Positions 44,301 to 45,582 of a stretch of 45,582 nucleotides of DNA are shown here, one piece after another. The translations under genes were made by a program, and so were the position numbers. The stretch covers positions 1 to 45,582 of the forward strand of contig JADNYV010000277.1 of assembly GCA_015501055.1 (NCBI GenBank), given 5' to 3'. Origin of the DNA: Mucidula mucida. Lineage: Eukaryota > Basidiomycota > Agaricomycetes > Agaricales > Physalacriaceae. Numbering within the stretch: the first letter of the stretch is position 1; each line of letters opens with the position of its first letter. Under the pieces are notes generated by a model, which was given only the letters and a program-made list of their open reading frames with translations, had not been told where the DNA came from and did no database searches.

Positions 44301-45582
44301 GACACGCGCACTCGTATCGGTTTTTGCATCACTACTATTAGGGTTCATGTCGCATTCACTACAGCATTTTAGGTATCAGGTTTGTAGTGCGGTCTCGTTC
44401 TTTTACCATCTATCACAACAACATCACAACACATTTTCAGTACATAGTACTATACAATATCATTATCCAATTGTACAATAGCTTCAACACACAATCTTCC
44501 TTGATGCACAAAAAGATGGAGTCCACCATGATGCGCTGGAAGAAGAGATGGTCCGATTACCAGTCGTCCTTGCTTCCGCCTCTCCAGCCCAAAGTACCCA
44601 TTGCCTGGTACCTCAGTGGCTGTGCAGACAACCTTACTTCTGGACGACCAAGATATGCATGTCTCTAGCGGCTTCTGCCCAATCGAACTATACATACCAG
44701 GTATTTCCTCGCGCCTGTATTTGAATATAACATGACAGGATATTCTCCTCTTAGTAGTGCAAGGAATTCAAGGACCATAGTACTGCAAATTCTGCAAGCC
44801 TTTACAAACATTGATGAGGCCAAATTAACAGACTTGCATACCCATGACGCGCAAAGGTTAATCGTTCAACAACTGGCGGCATGTAGCCATTAGCGGGGCT
44901 TTCAAAGTGCAGGACCAAAAACAATTGGCATAATACACTCTTCTCCATCTGGTCATCCTAAAGATTGACGGAGGTGTAATATGGGAATTGTGCCAACTAG
45001 AAGGACATTTGAACTTGTGACTCTGGAGAATACCAAGTGCACACTTTTTTTTTCTATCCCTGTTAATCAGGCTCAACTTTCTGTAAGACCTGTATTAATG
45101 TCATGCAAGCAATCACTTTAGTTAATATGGATATATTTGCTTCTGACGGAGAGACATGTGTCTCCCGAGTGCTAGTGTCTTCTGCTCACCCAATCAAAAG
45201 AATCTATGCACCATCTCCCGGCCATACCTTTATCAGCGCCGCTTTCCTTTCGCAATCTTCAAAGAACGCCCAGATGCACTGGCTACTACGCCTTCGCCCT
45301 TTTTGACCCCCGAGCTATGAAGAGGGATGGGCATTCCGCACTTTGTACGTTCTTTTCATCCTTTAGTTGAAATTTGTTTGGACTGATGCATGATGCTGGC
45401 AGGATTAGAAAAGTGCTTCTTGGCTTTCTGGACGCAGGTCATTGTGAAGGCTTCTGGAATCTGTTGCACACGGTAGACAAGCAGTGATCCCCTGCAGATA
45501 CAGTCTGCTCTTTCACAATGTTTGGTGTTGATATCTTCAGCAACCGTTCATGCAACCAGGCAAAGCTCTGCCAGAACTGTCA
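44301..45582. other. Right-end region, no gene recognised
   Basis: 44301-44440 is the U2 3' UTR (TTTGTAGTGC at 44381-44390). The rest is AT-rich and has only short open frames (for example 44387-44668 and 45103-45306) without recognisable domains or matches to the rest of the window. It may contain decayed transposon sequence, but no terminal repeat was found. Confidence 0.35.

Overview
The window looks like nuclear DNA of a filamentous basidiomycete, most likely an Agaricomycete. The evidence is short (about 47-60 nt) GT-AG introns with CTGAC/CTAAC-type branch sites, a 14-exon cytochrome P450, several long F-box-like proteins of the expanded mushroom type, a heterotrimeric G-protein alpha subunit, and HAM1-like proteins. 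No rRNA, tRNA, CRISPR or bacterial-style operon was seen. All gene models were built by hand from reading frames, splice signals and comparison between paralogues inside the window.

Layout, left to right: a truncated direct repeat (1-583) abutting a relic of a Z-gene 3' UTR (598-720); P450a (+, intact); F-box1 (+, intact); Z1 (+, intact, mosaic); HAM1a (-, intact); F-box2 (-, frameshifted) divergent from F-box3 (+, intact); a G-alpha gene (+, intact); HAM1b (+, three frameshifts); Z2 (-, intact); the 3' end of a dead F-box3 copy; Z3 (-, one frameshift) divergent from U1 (+, intact); F-box4 (-, dead); a TIR element; a HAM1 fragment; P450b (-, dead); Z4 (-, intact) divergent from U2 (+, dead); then about 1.1 kb without recognisable genes. 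'Z' is an unrecognised five-exon family of about 440 residues with two Cys/His clusters. 'U' is an unrecognised single-exon protein of 334 residues.

The dominant structure is a nested inverted duplication. Read outward from about position 17.8 kb, the left arm is HAM1a, Z1, F-box1, P450a, Z relic. The right arm is HAM1b, Z2, F-box4, P450b, Z4, in opposite orientation. The right arm is longer mainly because a Z3-U1 block of about 4.8 kb, itself a direct copy of Z4-U2, sits inside it. Two transposon-like insertions, each with an identifiable empty site in the left arm, and a HAM1 fragment add to this. Left-arm genes are intact, while P450b, F-box4 and HAM1b on the right are broken. The two Z-U units have lost opposite members (Z3 broken and U1 intact; Z4 intact and U2 broken).

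Functionally the window combines oxidative metabolism (P450), probable ubiquitin-ligase substrate adaptors (F-box), membrane-anchored signalling (G-alpha) and a probable lipid-binding or membrane-associated HAM1-like protein. No shared pathway can be shown from sequence. The strongest signals are the palindromic architecture, the mosaic Z1 gene, and the undescribed Z family, which recurs next to the duplicated blocks.
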